Below are positions 46,901 through 59,000 of a DNA stretch of 64,000 nucleotides, piece by piece. Made by a program: the position numbers and the translations under genes. Each line of letters begins with the position of its first letter. Positions within the stretch are counted from its first letter, which is position 1. The notes under the pieces are model-generated. The model did no database searches. It had not been told where the DNA came from and saw nothing but the letters and a program-made list of their open reading frames with translations. Origin of the DNA: Coturnix japonica (lineage: Eukaryota > Chordata > Aves > Galliformes > Phasianidae); contig NC_029532.1 in the NCBI RefSeq assembly GCF_001577835.2, positions 5,294,512 through 5,358,511 on the forward strand, given 5' to 3'.

Positions 46901-49900
46901 GGCTCAGGCAGGGTTACCAACCACTAAATAAGGCACCAGATCAGGCTGCCCAGGGCCCCATCCAGCCTGGCCTTGAACATCTCCAGAGATGGGTGTCCTC
47001 AACTTCTCTGGGCAGCCTGAATTGTGGAAGAAAACTCAGAGAGCAGCAATAGGGTGGGTGCCCTTGGGGACATATGAACAGATGGTTGTACCCAGGGCCA
47101 TTACCAGACCCTGCCATGAGGCTCATGTTTCTGTTCTGGGGATATAGAAACCACCTCAGATGCAGTTTGGCCCCCTCTCACCACACTCTGCTGAGTCAGC
47201 ACCTCTCCTAACTCTCCTAAGAGGATTTCTGTAGCTCCCTCCCTCCAGCCCCCACCCACACCATTTGGGGCATCGCACATGGCAAAACCCACTGCCCAGC
47301 AGATGGGGAGAACTCCTGGAAGCAGTAAGAGCTTTAGCAGGGGGATGCAGCCACATGCTGAGTGCAGAACACTGCCAGCCCATTGCCAACAACAGCCTGC
47401 AGCTTTCCCTGCAGTCTGCAGAGCACTGAAACCCCCTAAGGAATGGCAACTGCTCAGAGCTTGCTGAGGACTAAGGCAACCAGCAGGTGCCCCATCCCAT
47501 GCTGCTCCCAGTGGTGGTCTCAGCGCTTCATAGAATCACAGTGCTCGGAAAAGATGGCGAGGATCATCTATTCCAACCATCACCACCATGCCCACTAAGC
47601 CACTTCCTTCCCATGTCTTTCCCTTGAAGCCAGACCACGGCTTAAACTGAGCAGTACGACTCAGCATGCACCAGGAACACCCCAGCTTCTTGCAAAGTAC
47701 TCTCCTCCTAATCCTCTCCCCATGGATGTGAGGGCTGTAGGTCCAGGAGATGCTGAACAAAAAGCTCCAAACAAAATCCGAGCAGAGGTTTGACCAGGTC
47801 ATCGGAAAACTTGGACGCAAAGAACCAAGAAAAAGCAGATGCTCGTCGAGGTGCAGTCAAATTAGTTAAGAAATCAAATCATGTGAGAGGACGAAATGTC
47901 CCGAGATCAATGCATGAATCATTGGCAGCTGCTGTGCAACTACAGTGGAAATTATTGCCACAACTGCGAGGGCTTCCACCTCTTGTATTTCACGTCACGT
48001 GCAGAAAAAGCACACCCGATTCTGATGCGTGTAGAGGCGAATTTCATTTCCTTCCCATATTCAAGACTGTCAAGATTCATTCATTTCTTTGTTTGCTGAC
48101 TCCTGTGATATCCCCCAAAGTTCCCCCTTTGCAAACCACACGCACAGCACGCGGCTCCCAGCAGTCTCCAGTTTGGCTCACGCCAAGAGCTGGGCGAGCT
48201 GCTACACTGCTACATTCTAAAATCTGGTTATTTATATTCAGCGTGAGCTTCCTCTTTCCTACCGCTCTTTCTCCAAGATGCTGATTGTGCATTCTGCACG
48301 TGTGCGTTAAAAAGCAACCGAGCAAAAAGCAACAGCGAGGCCTAGGCTGTGCAGCACACCTCAGCAAGCTCACATCTCTGCTTTGTAGGACACGGCCTTC
48401 AATGCAAACCCTCCCTCATGAGCAGCTCCACCTAAAGCACTCAGCATTGATATGGGTGAGCAGCCCCTTCCACTTCTACTGACCGCTCTGAGATTTGTGC
48501 CTTCTACCACGCTCATGTAGAAGGGGCTGAATGCAGTGTAAAATGAGATCCAAAGCACAAAAAGAAACAGGAACGCAGCAAAAACAATCACTCAGCCACC
48601 ACATCTACAGCTCAGCAGCCCTGAACATCCAGCCATTCCAATGGAGGCAGAGCAAGAAAACCCCGCTCTTGTTTAACCTGGTGGGGAATCAAGCAAGCAG
48701 TTCTGCATGGAGACTTTTGCAAAAGCCATAAGTGAACGCTGTGGGAGTTCACCCCCTGAAATATGAACTGGCGGCCGCACCAGATGGCCCGCCTGCTTTT
48801 CCAGCTCCTCGGAGCTGTGTTTTGCCCTGGGCTGTGTGAGCAACGCTGAGCTCTGGCCCTCGGTTCAAAGCTGTGCTGACTGCAGCGGGGAGGAATTCCT
48901 GCTCCGTGCAATAAACTCTTCCGCTCTCGGGCGCGTGTTCTGGTACACAGCGCGGCGCTGAGCCCACGTCTGCACACAGGGGTTTAATAACGAGCAAGAG
49001 GATTCAGGCAAGGTTTGAGAGCCTGGAGGAGGGGCTGCGGTGCAAGCAACGAGGAATGGAGCAGCAGGAGCCTGCCTGCATCAGCCCAATGGGGGGAAAC
49101 ACCAAACCCAAACAGCAAAGAACATAGTGGCTAGGAAACCATGTTCTGGAGAGCCTTGGAGATGAGTCACAGACGTGATTTTGGAAAGACAGGAGCACAG
49201 AGCAGGATTAAGTGTGAGCATGACCACGTTCCTGTGCATCGCACACCATTATCCCCACAATTACCAGGTCTTAAGAGCTCCGCTCCCACGTGGCCCTGGG
49301 TTAGAGTGCTGGCTTCCAAAGACACAAAATAATGAACTGTTAGTGGAAAAAGGTATTAATTTCAACACACGTGGAAGAGACAAAACTGCTTAAAGAGCTT
49401 TAACTGATGCTCCCTCAGCAACAGCTGGTTGAAAGCTCAGGATGGCTGCCTTGCTTGGCTCCCCTTCAGCGCTGCAACGCAGAACTTGAGTTCTGTAAGT
49501 GGGCACAGTGCAGCACGGACCTTTCCATGGCACATCCCCAACCCAAAAGGGAATTGCTTGAGCTGGAGTTTCCCATTGAAGCTCTGTATTTGCATGGGTT
49601 CAAAAGCCAGATGGAAGACAAAAAGATACTGGGGGTTGGGCTTCTCAGCCTCCAGTCCATTCTTGTAATAATACCTTCCTCCAGCAATGGGAAATTGGCT
49701 CTTTCAGACAGAAAAGAAACCAAGGACATTTCCTCGTGGTTTCCAACATCTCTGAGTTAACTTTCATTTCGCCCCCAGGAGCAGATCCTGACCCCACGCA
49801 ATGCACAGCAGTAACTTTGGGGCCTCTTATGTAAACCAAAACGGACGGCGTTATGCAAAGGAAACTGGAAACAAAAAGCCACCCCCATCTAGTGAAAGGA

Positions 49901-52900
49901 AAACAAGTTCAGTTCCGTGAACCGCAGAGAAAGACCGCAAAAGCAGAAGTACCCCCCATCCTGCCCACACAAAATGAGAGCATGCAGCACAACACCCTTC
50001 CTCATGGGGACTTCCAGTGCAAAACCCCAGCAGATGTTGTCCCTGTCGTGGTGGGTTGGGAACATCCCATCTGCTCCTCAGCCATTTCCTTTCTCTGGCC
50101 ACACTCAGGAAGCCCACAGAGCTGGTGGGTGATGCCTTGATTTGGAGAAAGGTGCCTAATGCTGCAGTACCCACAGCTCCCAACACCATCACTGTGCCAT
50201 GCCCACATCCCAACACCATACCCACTGTACCACTTGGGTACCAAGGCTCTCCAGCAGACCTAGGCAGGTCAATCTCACACTGTGTCCTTTCCCCTTGTTC
50301 TGTGTTTCACTGCCCCACTGGAGCTTAAATCCCAGCCCCACACAGTGCTGCAGCACTGGGGTGACCAGCAGACAGACAGACGTGTTTTCTTCTTTGACTT
50401 TCTGACGTTCTCAGCCTTCCTTCCTGCCTGCTCTGAGCCACTTCAGACCAGGAACGGTTCCAACATAAAATAACAACAAAGGGGGAAACAGGAAAAGAAC
50501 AGAATAAGGGCCAGAAGCGAAGCTTCAGCCGGCTGTGAAAAGGGACTGTTTTTGCCAGGACACCCGGACTGCAGCGACAGCTGGGGGGCTGTTCTCACCC
50601 ATCAGCTGCTTGGCTCTGCTGCCCAGGCTCCCTGACACGCTCAACTCCAGGAGTTGAAGCAGGAGAAGCTGTAGGGAGCAGCTGGGGCTGTGCACCCCAA
50701 AGCAGCTGGGTGGGCAGAGGGAAGGCATCCCCAGCCACCCCAATTGACTATCAGGAGGGTTTGACCCCTCTTCCATTAGGGTCTGCCTGAGGCAGGTAGC
50801 AGGTCACACAGAATAGAATCATTACGGTTGGAAAAGACCACTAAGATCACCAAGTTCAACCCCAACCCATCCCCACCACATCCCCAAGTGCCACATCTAA
50901 TCCCACTTGCTGTGCTGGTGTCCATAACGCAGCACGGCTGCAGAGAACACTCAAAAGCAGCTGCCTCCGCCTGCCTGGTTTAGGAAGAAGAGAAAGGAGG
51001 ATCTGGTACAAAGGCATCTTGTGACTCGCACACAGTGAGTCAGTGGCTGGAGAGAGGATTAGGAGCTCAGAGCTCCAGTCCAGAAACAAGACAGAGCAGA
51101 TATGCAGGATTCCTCCTCCGTTTGCATTTGTTTGGCTTTCAAAGAAAACTTCGAGCCTTCCTACATGTCAGAACTTCACTCTTTTTATGGTCTGGAAATC
51201 AAGAGTCAAAAGCTGGGTAAAAATGCTGTGTGTCCATTCCATCCCCAGCAACCTCAAGGGGATCAGCCATGGGGACAACAGCTCCATTAGCCACCCGTGG
51301 TGACTGCGTAACCCCACGCTTCCTACACAGGGACGTGTCGAAGCACAGCAGCAAACTGACTGCAGCAGGTTTTGCTTCCTCTCTACGTCCATGGAAAAAG
51401 CATCCAGCCGACGCAGCACTTCCAGCTCTTGCTCCACTTTGCTTTGCTGTGCATTCGTAAGCACTCCAACGTGTGCTCCTGCAGCATCCCAGCTCAGCAC
51501 CAACACCCCACACGGTCAGGGCTGCATCTGAGGGATGCAGCTGGGGCTGTGCTGGGACAGCAATGGCTGTGAAGGAGCCTGGAGCCTGCAGGGTAATTGC
51601 TGGAAGTGAAACCAGCACTGTGCGACTGGTGGATAAAATATTAATGCGTAGCACTCTGTAAGAGTAAGCACAGCTCAAGTGGCTCACAACAAGCTGGGAG
51701 GAAAGGTCTGTGTTCCACTAAGAGGGAACAGAGAAATCTGGAAGGAGCTCACAGGAACAAGGTCAAAAAGTGAAATGCATTTTTTATCTAAGTCCCACGC
51801 AGTGTGAGAGGTTTTCATTGCCTTGTTTGAGTGCAAAGAAACAGGCGTGTGCCCCACGTAGGCCCAAGAATACAGGATTTCATGCCACCCTGCTGATCCT
51901 GATACTGAAATGCACCCCTTTTTGCACCACCTGCATCCCAAAGGTGTTAGCAAATGGTCAGCATGCAGAGTCCACTGACCTCAATGGGATGTCCCCTACT
52001 GCATTCTGAGTTATGTTATCCCAGGTGTTTCTGATTACAGGACAGCACAGGGCACAGATCTCTTAGTGGTCTCAGTTCCAGCACAATGCCTGTCTCTGGC
52101 CTGTATCAACACTTACAAACCAGACAGTTCACCTACCCAAAAATCTTTGCATTCCCAGAGTCACAAAGCCACAAATCCATATCCTCCTACCTTCGATTCA
52201 CAGCCCATGTGCCTGTCTAGACAGCCAAAAATTGAATGTTAAGCAACATCAGCTGCTCCAAAACCAGATTCCACTGCCAAATCTCCCCCCAGCCCCACCA
52301 CATGGGTGACCCACATGGAGGCAGCACACACCTGGGAGGGATGGTTGGGGTTTGCCATTCCCAAGCAGGCTGGATAACACCCCCACATAGCTGTGCACCA
52401 ACTCAATGGCTGCAGCTTGCAAAAAGCCAAACAGAGCTCTGCGGTTCCATCATTCCATCAGGCATGCAGATCGGGATGGACAATCTGGAGGCTGTCCAAG
52501 AACCAAAGCCCTGTTTAGAGATTGAAACATGAGCACAGCCGATGAGACCAGATCACCCCCATGCCCAAAATCCCAGAGGAAGAGGAGGAGGAGGAAGATG
52601 CCACAGGGCTCCCAGTGCCCCCTATTTACCCTGCAAAGGGCACAACGTCGGGCGCTCTCCCAACCCAACTCAATGCTACCACTGTGCGTGCGTGTCCGCG
52701 GCGGGCTGACCCAGTAAACAGCTGAAGCAGAGAAAATGCATGAACAATCCAGGGCAGGGAGGCAGGGCGAGGGGCTGCCGGCAAAAGGCATAAAAGCAGT
52801 GCTTTGTTTGCTGGCCGTGCCCCCAGCTCCCACCCTGCAGTGTGACGTAGCAGCCTCCATTTGCTGCGCAGCCGCGGGCTGACCCCGACTGCTCCCAGCT

Positions 52901-55900
52901 TCCCTCTGACCCATGGATGCTCAGCCATGGTTCCCCTGTGCTCCCAGCTTCCCTCTGACCCATGGATGCTCAGCCATGGTTCCCCTGTGCTCCCAGCTTC
53001 CCTCTGACCCATGGATGCTCAGCCATGGTTCCCCTGTGCTCCCAGCTTCCCTCTGACCCATGGATGCTCAGCCATGGTTCCCCTGTGTTCGGGGAGAAGC
53101 TGAGCAGGGGATGTTCTCACTTTGGACCTTTTCCTTTTGCATGTTTTTTCCCCTCTGTGTGGTTCTCTGCGGCAGCTTTGCTTTGTAGGAAGATGGAAGG
53201 GAGAAGAGCAACGCTTTCACCTTGTAATCAAGGAACTCTCAGCGTCAGAGCATTACTTAACTAAGTGTCAATGAGCAAGAGGTGCTACATAAGCAGGTAC
53301 AGAGGCAGGAGTCAACACGCCGGCACCTGGGGGGGCCTGAAGTCAGGATGCAAAGTCAACTACACGGTGTGATTTCCACAGCTGAAGCCACTGAGGGTTT
53401 AATTTTAATTGGCACCTTTGGAGAGAAAACAACTGGGGGAAAAAAAAAACACAACACAAAAATCGAGCTGTTGTCAAGTGCCTGAACATGCACTCCAGAG
53501 CCCTGCCTATAGGAATGGGTGTGAGCATCCCAGGGGAGGAATGGGGTTCCCAGGGTGGGTGAACCCCCTCAGCCACAATTCCCCCCCCTTATTCCCAGTA
53601 GAGCCTCAGCCCCATTCCTGCAGTTGCCCCCGTCTGAGCAGCAGCCACAGCGACCTGCAGCAAGCCCTGCTGCCCCCCAAAATCTGGAGGTGGAGACCTG
53701 GCAGCTTCATGCAGCCCTTCCCTTCATAGTGAAATACTAATCTGATGTGGGACAACAGGGGTACACCAGCTCCTTCTGTACAAAGCTCCTTCCATGGCCT
53801 GGGTGAAGAGGAATCAACCCCAACACACTCCCAACTCCTTTAGAGCCAAGCTTTGCAGGAGAATGAGCAGGATGGTGAGAGAGGGGATGCATGGGACAGC
53901 CCCTAAGGAACACCCCAGGCAGTGAGCACTTGGTTGCAACACCACAGCGATGGTGATGCTCTGAGTCACAGCGGAGCTGCAGCAGCACAGGCTGTCCAGG
54001 TGCCAGCTCCCACTGCTGCAACCAGGATGGGATGTAGCAACCTGTGTCATCCAGACCATCAGAACATCGCTCCTGGGTCCCCCATAACAGAGCCATGCAT
54101 GTCCCTCAGCAGCCCTGATGCACACAGCCACCCACAGAGCTTTTTATACAACATCTTTCACCAAAACCCCCTTTATTTTGGGCCCAGACTAGAAGGTGAA
54201 GTTTGGGATCCAAGCTGACCATGTGCAGCATCCCCAGTGCTCCCCATAGATAAGTGATGCCCCTGGCAGCTCCATGCCATGCTCTGCCCAGCGTGGCTTT
54301 CTGAGCTGAGTTCTGACTCCAAAACAGTCCCAAACCAAACCCACATTGCTTCACAAACCAAAACATCAACTTCAGAGTCAGGGCAGGGGCTCTCAGCTTT
54401 CGGGTCACCATAGAGACACAACCGCTGCAAAGAGCAGGGAAATGCCTCGTGGTTTTGCTCCCTACATGAAAAGCAGCTCTGGTAAGATGGGTAGCAAGGC
54501 CTTTAAAGCCAGGTCTGCACACAGGCACTCAGCTCAGCTGCTCGTTGTTAAAGCGTGGTTAGCAGAAAGAAAAGCCACACTAAAAATAATGCCCCAGCAT
54601 TCCAGATTCCGATGACTTTCCTCCCCAGTCTGTGCCATGCGTGAGCCAAAACAACTCCTCTATTCCACCACCAGCCTTGGGAACACCTCGGCCACCTCCA
54701 TTCCACCTCTGCCATCCCAGCACAAGGCCCATCTACATCCCCATGGCATAACAGGAGCAAACTCACTGCTGGCCACAAGACATACCAAGCATTCTGGGGT
54801 TATCTGATAGCAGAAGTGCTGCACTGCATGAATCTGTACCAACAAATGCAGCTATTGGCTGTAAGGGATTGTATACATTATTCCATAAGCATCAAACAAA
54901 ACAAACCCCATCAGGAGATGCAGTATTGTTGGGTGCTGCAGTCACTGCTCATACATACATCAGTATCGTTAAGGTTGGAAAGGACCACTACAATCATCTA
55001 ACCCAGCCATCAGCCCATCACCACCATGCCCATTATTGCCTTAAAGCAGAGCGGCATTGACCCCAACCCCCTAATGCCAACCCCAGCCTCACCCCGCCCC
55101 ATCCACACCCCTGTCCCTCACTTCCCCCATAAAGCCAATCCCCAGGGAGCAGCCACATTGCTCCCAGGGCTCCAGGCTTCCCTCTCCCAACGGCTCATGA
55201 GCAAAGTCCAAACACAAGAGCACTGCAGAGCATTGGGGCTGCTGTGACGAGTGGGGCAGTCCCTGTTCTGGGACAGGAGCAAGACAAACTCTGACAATCC
55301 AGGAGCCCTGTTTGAGATAGGACATGGATGCTGCCACTGGGTCTAACTCAGCACTGCACAAGAACAGCACAGGATAAAACAAATTAGTGTATGGACCCTA
55401 CTGCAGCCAGCTCAGAGTCCAAATCCTGCTCCTTGGAAATGGCAATCCCTCCCCCTTTTTTGCTGGGTCCGTGGGAGACAGAGAAATATTTGAGAACTGA
55501 AACAGCCCGGCTGCAAATATGCATTCACATAAAGGGAACATGACTTGAAAAAGTGCCACTCAGGCAGCTCTGGAGATAACAGCACTGGAGAAAAGCACAA
55601 GCAGGGGATGCCCAGCACTTACATATGGTCTGAAGTGACCTAAATAAGCTCTGTGCTCTTTCAATTACACATTCTTGGGGGGAATATGATGACTGGCAAT
55701 TAGAGGCAGAAGGGTGATGGAGCCCATCCTATGGCCAGACCAACCCACTCCAGCCCAAACTGGGGTGGTTGCAGCCAGGCCCCCAGTATGGAAGCAGAAG
55801 GGCTGGACAAGCAGTACGACCCCACAGCTCTGCAGTCACTTTGCTCTTTTCCTACAGAATCTGAGCTCATTCCACACCCAAATTGGAGCACAAGGAAGCC

Positions 55901-58659
55901 TAGGAATCCTCCAGGCTCACATTTAGTTGCCCTGCTTAGGAACCCCTTGCCCGTAGCCAGAAAACAAATGGCCATAGCAGAGCCAGAGAAGGATTGTGGG
56001 GCCCTGGAGCAGCACAAGTGGAGCCTGTGGGGCCGGGAGGGCTGAACAAGATTCCAGTTTCCAGGGCTGCTAATCTGTGATTACAAACCTGCTAAAACCT
56101 CAGTGAGGTCCCAGTCCCGGAGGGTTTCCTGCCCTATGGAAACAGGGCATGCAATGCAAGCCTTATCCAAACACATGGTGAAGCTCTTTCCAGCTCCTCT
56201 TAACGATATCAAACAATCATCAGAAACCCCTCCCACCTCCTCGCTCCCTTCCTGCACTCACATCCCAGCCAGCTCCCTGCTTACCCAACCCTTCTGGCTG
56301 GGAGCCATAAGCAGGTCCCTCTCCAGAAGCAGGGACAGATGATGTCCATCCTGCAGATTGCACAGGGCATATCAGATGGTGCCTCGGGGAGAACAGGCTG
56401 CGAGAGAAAAGGATCCTCTTCCATTGGAAGTGGAAAGAAAATGGCTTTTAAGTGAGATCTTTGCCCCTCCTTCCCAGCTGTAAAGCACCAGCACTGACCT
56501 CCCAAGCATCTGGGCTGAGCAATTCAAGTTTTCGAGGACGTGTTTAGCAACTGAGAATTCTCCTAATTGTTCGGAAAACAAACAGAGCCAAAATAGAAAC
56601 AATCCAAGAGTTTTCAATAGGCATCAGCCCTCACTGCTCGCAGGGAGGTTGGGCAGTGCCAGCCCCAGTCTGGGCCATCCATCTGCAGCTGTGTGTGCAG
56701 CATGGAGCAGGAGGACCCCCAAACTCACAGTGCTGATTTGGGCTGGACTGGAAGCAGGAAGGTCCAAGCAAAAGGCATGCAAAAAAACCCAATTGGTTTA
56801 AACCTGCCATTCCCCACAGTTAAAACCAGTTCAAGAGCCCTTGGACCTCCAAGCAATACAGGAGGGGGAGGAACTGAATAATCCACCTTCTACTCCCCAA
56901 ATCCATCTTGCAGAGTAACCTCACTCGAGGCTTATAAGCCAGGCTGCTGCCAGCACAGTTGCCACAACAACTCGACTTATTTTTCATCCCCTTTCAGCAT
57001 GCCTTTCCCCAACTGCGTGCTGCAATGACAGCAAGCAAATCCTGCTGCACGTGAGTGCTATATCCCACTCTAGAATGTGCTTTTTGGGGCTGCTCTGCCC
57101 TCACACCGCCACATCACAGCCCAGAGCAGACATCTCCAAGACATGGGCATGGAGGGGATGGCTTGATGGTTGGGCTTAATGATCTTAGAGGTCTTTTCCA
57201 ACCTCAATGATTCCATGATCTGGGCACACTCCCAGAGGCCAACCCAACACCAGTTAGGGCCATAACTTTGCTCTCAGCAGTTTTGCAGCCCCATTCTGCC
57301 TCCTGTGGGGTGCATGGGGTGGTTGACCCCAGGGGGAGAAGCACAGGAGCCCCCATTCTGCCCCCCTCCCTGCTCCTCCTGCATCCCTTCCAACAGTGCA
57401 GCCCCGTGCAGCCTCCCGGAGCGCAGCGGGCCGCAGGGGCTGGACTTCCTGCCAGACATAACATGAACCAGATGATGTGCTGCGAACAATGTCAGCACAC
57501 CCACCCCCAGGAGAGAGAAGCAGGGGGAGAAGAGGAGGGGGAGGAAGAGCAAGCTGGAGAGGGTTTCCATGAGCTGACAAATCCCTGCTGCCAGGGCCAG
57601 AGGTGAAGCGATAGGGCTGGAGCCAGCACTGATCCCTTCCCATACATCCTGACCAGGAATTTCCACTGTGGGTTAATGGGGTAGGAATGGGATCGCCATG
57701 CTGGATATCTGCACAGAACTCAGTAGTTCTGCAGGGCGCACCCTATTCCCCCCCACCCCCCTCAGTAGCATCCAGAGCCACGAAGCACATCTGCAGCTGG
57801 CTCTGCACCCAGCCCAGCCCCTGACCCTGCCGATATTAACCCCTGTGCCTCCAGCCTGCAGGGCTCCGTGATGCTGGGAATGCCCGAACCTGCCTCCCAG
57901 CATCGCTCGTTCCAAATCAATGACATTCCTGGCACGCAGAAGATGATCACCCATTCCGAAGAAAAAAGCCAGAGCTCTGACTCACGTTATTTTGGGTGTC
58001 TCAGCTTCCACCTCCATGCAACAAACTGCTCGGGCTCAGCAGCCCGGGGTCGAACCCAAAGCAACACCAACATTTTGCATCCTCCAGCACAGCCTTCCTG
58101 ATAGCCATAACCTTCCCAGAGGATACTTCTGTGGTTTGGACGAACCCAAAGTCCTTAAGGACAGATCAGAGCAGTTCCCTGCCTGCAGCAGCTGAGATAT
58201 TAACAAGAATAAGACCCAAAAAAACCTTGTTTTGAGGTTTATCCCCTTCTCCCGTTGTTTAAAGGAAGGGCAGCCCTTTGCAGAGCCCGGTCTGGCATCC
58301 TGCCCACCGCTCAGAGCAAAAACACCAAGCAGGGCCACTCGCTTATTTAATAAACGAAACGAAACAACGCCGCGTTGTCCCACAGCTGTCCCCGTACTTA
58401 ACTCCGGGAGCTGCACCGCGATCCTCCTGCACCGAGCTGAGCCCCGACTCATCACAGCAAGACCCCAGCCCCCCATATCCCCCATCCTCACCTCAAGCGG
58501 CGGCAGGTCGGGGTCGAGCTGGGTGAAGCTGTGTAGCACTACGGGGCTGCTTTCCCCGGCCACCTCCAGCCTCACGCCGCCCCACAAGCTCCGCGCCCGC
58601 CGGCAGCCCTCGAACATGTCGGGGGCGGGCGGGGCGGCATGGTGCCGGCGGCTCACCAT
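40909..58659 (-). CDS. RALGDS: RALGDS, Ral guanine nucleotide dissociation stimulator
   Basis: Coding exons in transcript order are 58659-58492, 46483-46373, 46180-45987, 45862-45788, 45672-45479, 45176-45055, 44936-44721, 44599-44496, 44174-44090, 43528-43451, 43364-43278, 42819-42787, 42603-42482, 42402-42307, 42202-42001, 41682-41437, 41289-41175 and 41084-40909. The phases close to 807 aa. It is a Ras effector that loads GTP onto RalA/RalB at membranes. Visible parts are an N-terminal REM domain (about 57-240), a CDC25 RasGEF domain (about 275-535, with [20 protein letters not shown] and [12 protein letters not shown]), a Ser-rich linker with THKRSVSG, and a Ras-association domain (about 690-780, with [20 protein letters not shown]). 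It ends in the conserved [18 protein letters not shown]. The human form (914 aa) has a long Pro/Ala/Glu repeat between REM and CDC25 that is missing here. The start at 58659 aligns with human MVQR. An in-frame ATG at 58794 would add 45 residues. Intron 1 spans 12 kb. Confidence 0.97.
42911..42988 (+). repeat. short unnamed repeat, copy B
   Basis: Homologous to 30650-30736, with shared AGAGCGGCCCATTG and TATGGGATGCATAGGG. It lies in RALGDS intron 11 and its distal part runs straight into the 27-bp minisatellite. Confidence 0.7.
42962..43170. repeat. 27-bp minisatellite, RALGDS intron 11
   Basis: About seven tandem units of about 27 bp containing GGCTATGGGATGCA and AGGGACAAC. The edge units carry a GGTGGCAGTG variant instead of GGGACAAC. 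Open frames through it (repeats of HRDNVGYGM) are by-products of a period that is a multiple of three. Confidence 0.95.
46845..47020 (-). mobile_element. CR1 3' fragment, antisense
   Basis: On the plus strand it shows GGCTGCCCAGGGCCCCATCC and TGGCCTTGAACATCTCCAG, the reverse complement of the CR1 end that encodes [15 protein letters not shown]. It is degraded. Confidence 0.85.
47528..47600 (-). mobile_element. CR1 3' tail, antisense
   Basis: Begins TCATAGAATCACAG and continues GATCATCTATTCCAACCATC, then CACCATGCCCACTAAGCCAC, the reverse complement of a CR1 3' end. Confidence 0.8.
48770..48990 (-). promoter_or_regulatory. CpG-rich patch, possible internal RALGDS promoter
   Basis: A local cluster of CpG including GCGGCCGC at about 48772 and GCGCGTG and GCGCGGCGC near 48930-48957, within otherwise CpG-poor intron 1. 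It lies 2.3 kb upstream of exon 2, where an alternative first exon could fit. No matching donor or coding start was established. Confidence 0.25.
50805..50935 (-). mobile_element. CR1 3' tail, antisense
   Basis: AGAATAGAATCATTACGG, then GTTGGAAAAGACCACTAAGA and AGTTCAACCCCAACCC, the reverse complement of a CR1 3' end. Confidence 0.85.
52891..53086. repeat. 49-bp minisatellite, four near-perfect units
   Basis: Units start at 52891, 52940, 52989 and 53038, each with CTCCCAGCTTCCCTCTGACC and GGATGCTCAGCCATGG. The period is not a multiple of three, so open frames across it change frame at each unit and are not genes. Very low divergence suggests recent expansion. Confidence 0.97.
54965..55045 (-). 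mobile_element. CR1 3' tail, antisense
   Basis: AAGGTTGGAAAGGACCACTA, CAATCATCTAACCCAGCCAT and CACCATGCCCATTATTGCC match an inverted CR1 end. Confidence 0.8.
57150..57222 (+). mobile_element. CR1 3' tail, sense
   Basis: GGCTTGATGGTTGGGCTTAA, then GATCTTAGAGGTCTTTTCCA and ATGATTCCATGATC match a sense CR1 end. Confidence 0.85.
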
Positions 58660-59000
58660 GGGCACCGCCACCGCATCCCCGGGTCGGCCCGGGGGGACCG
58701 GGATCCCGGGATAACCGGGGACCCGCACCGCCACCGCCCCCGGGATGGGAGAGCGGCTGCCGAAGGGAACAGCGGCGGAGCGACCCGACGGCACGGAGGG
58801 GCCGGGCTGAGAAAGCGGAGCTTGGATTTCCTCCCCCGCAGCCTCCGCCCGCCCCGGGGGTTGGACCGGCCCGGCTCGGCCCCCGGAGGGAAGGCGAGGG
58901 CGGAGGGGGCAGAGCTTCAGCCGGGAGCTGCGGGGGAGTGCGGGATGGGGCAGAGCGGAGCGGAGAGGAAGGGGATGGAGGTGGGCGGCAATGGGAGAAG
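58480..59000 (-). promoter_or_regulatory. RALGDS: CpG island at the RALGDS 5' end
   Basis: Dense CpG covers the first coding exon and its upstream side, with runs such as GGGGCGGGCGGGGCGGC at about 58622-58638. No TATA box is seen, which fits a CpG-island promoter on the minus strand near 58.8-59.0 kb. The exact start is not visible. Confidence 0.6.

Larger units (their letters stand above)
46484..58491 (-). other. RALGDS: RALGDS intron 1 (12 kb)
   Basis: No coding exon was recognised between exons 1 and 2. It contains five CR1 fragments, a 49-bp minisatellite and a CpG-rich patch that could be an internal promoter. Mammalian RALGDS has alternative first exons, but none was recognised here by coding sequence. 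Confidence 0.6.

Noticed and set aside
52626-53012. Open frames with repeated [12 protein letters not shown]-like units
   Set aside because: Produced by the 49-bp minisatellite, whose period shifts frame at each unit.
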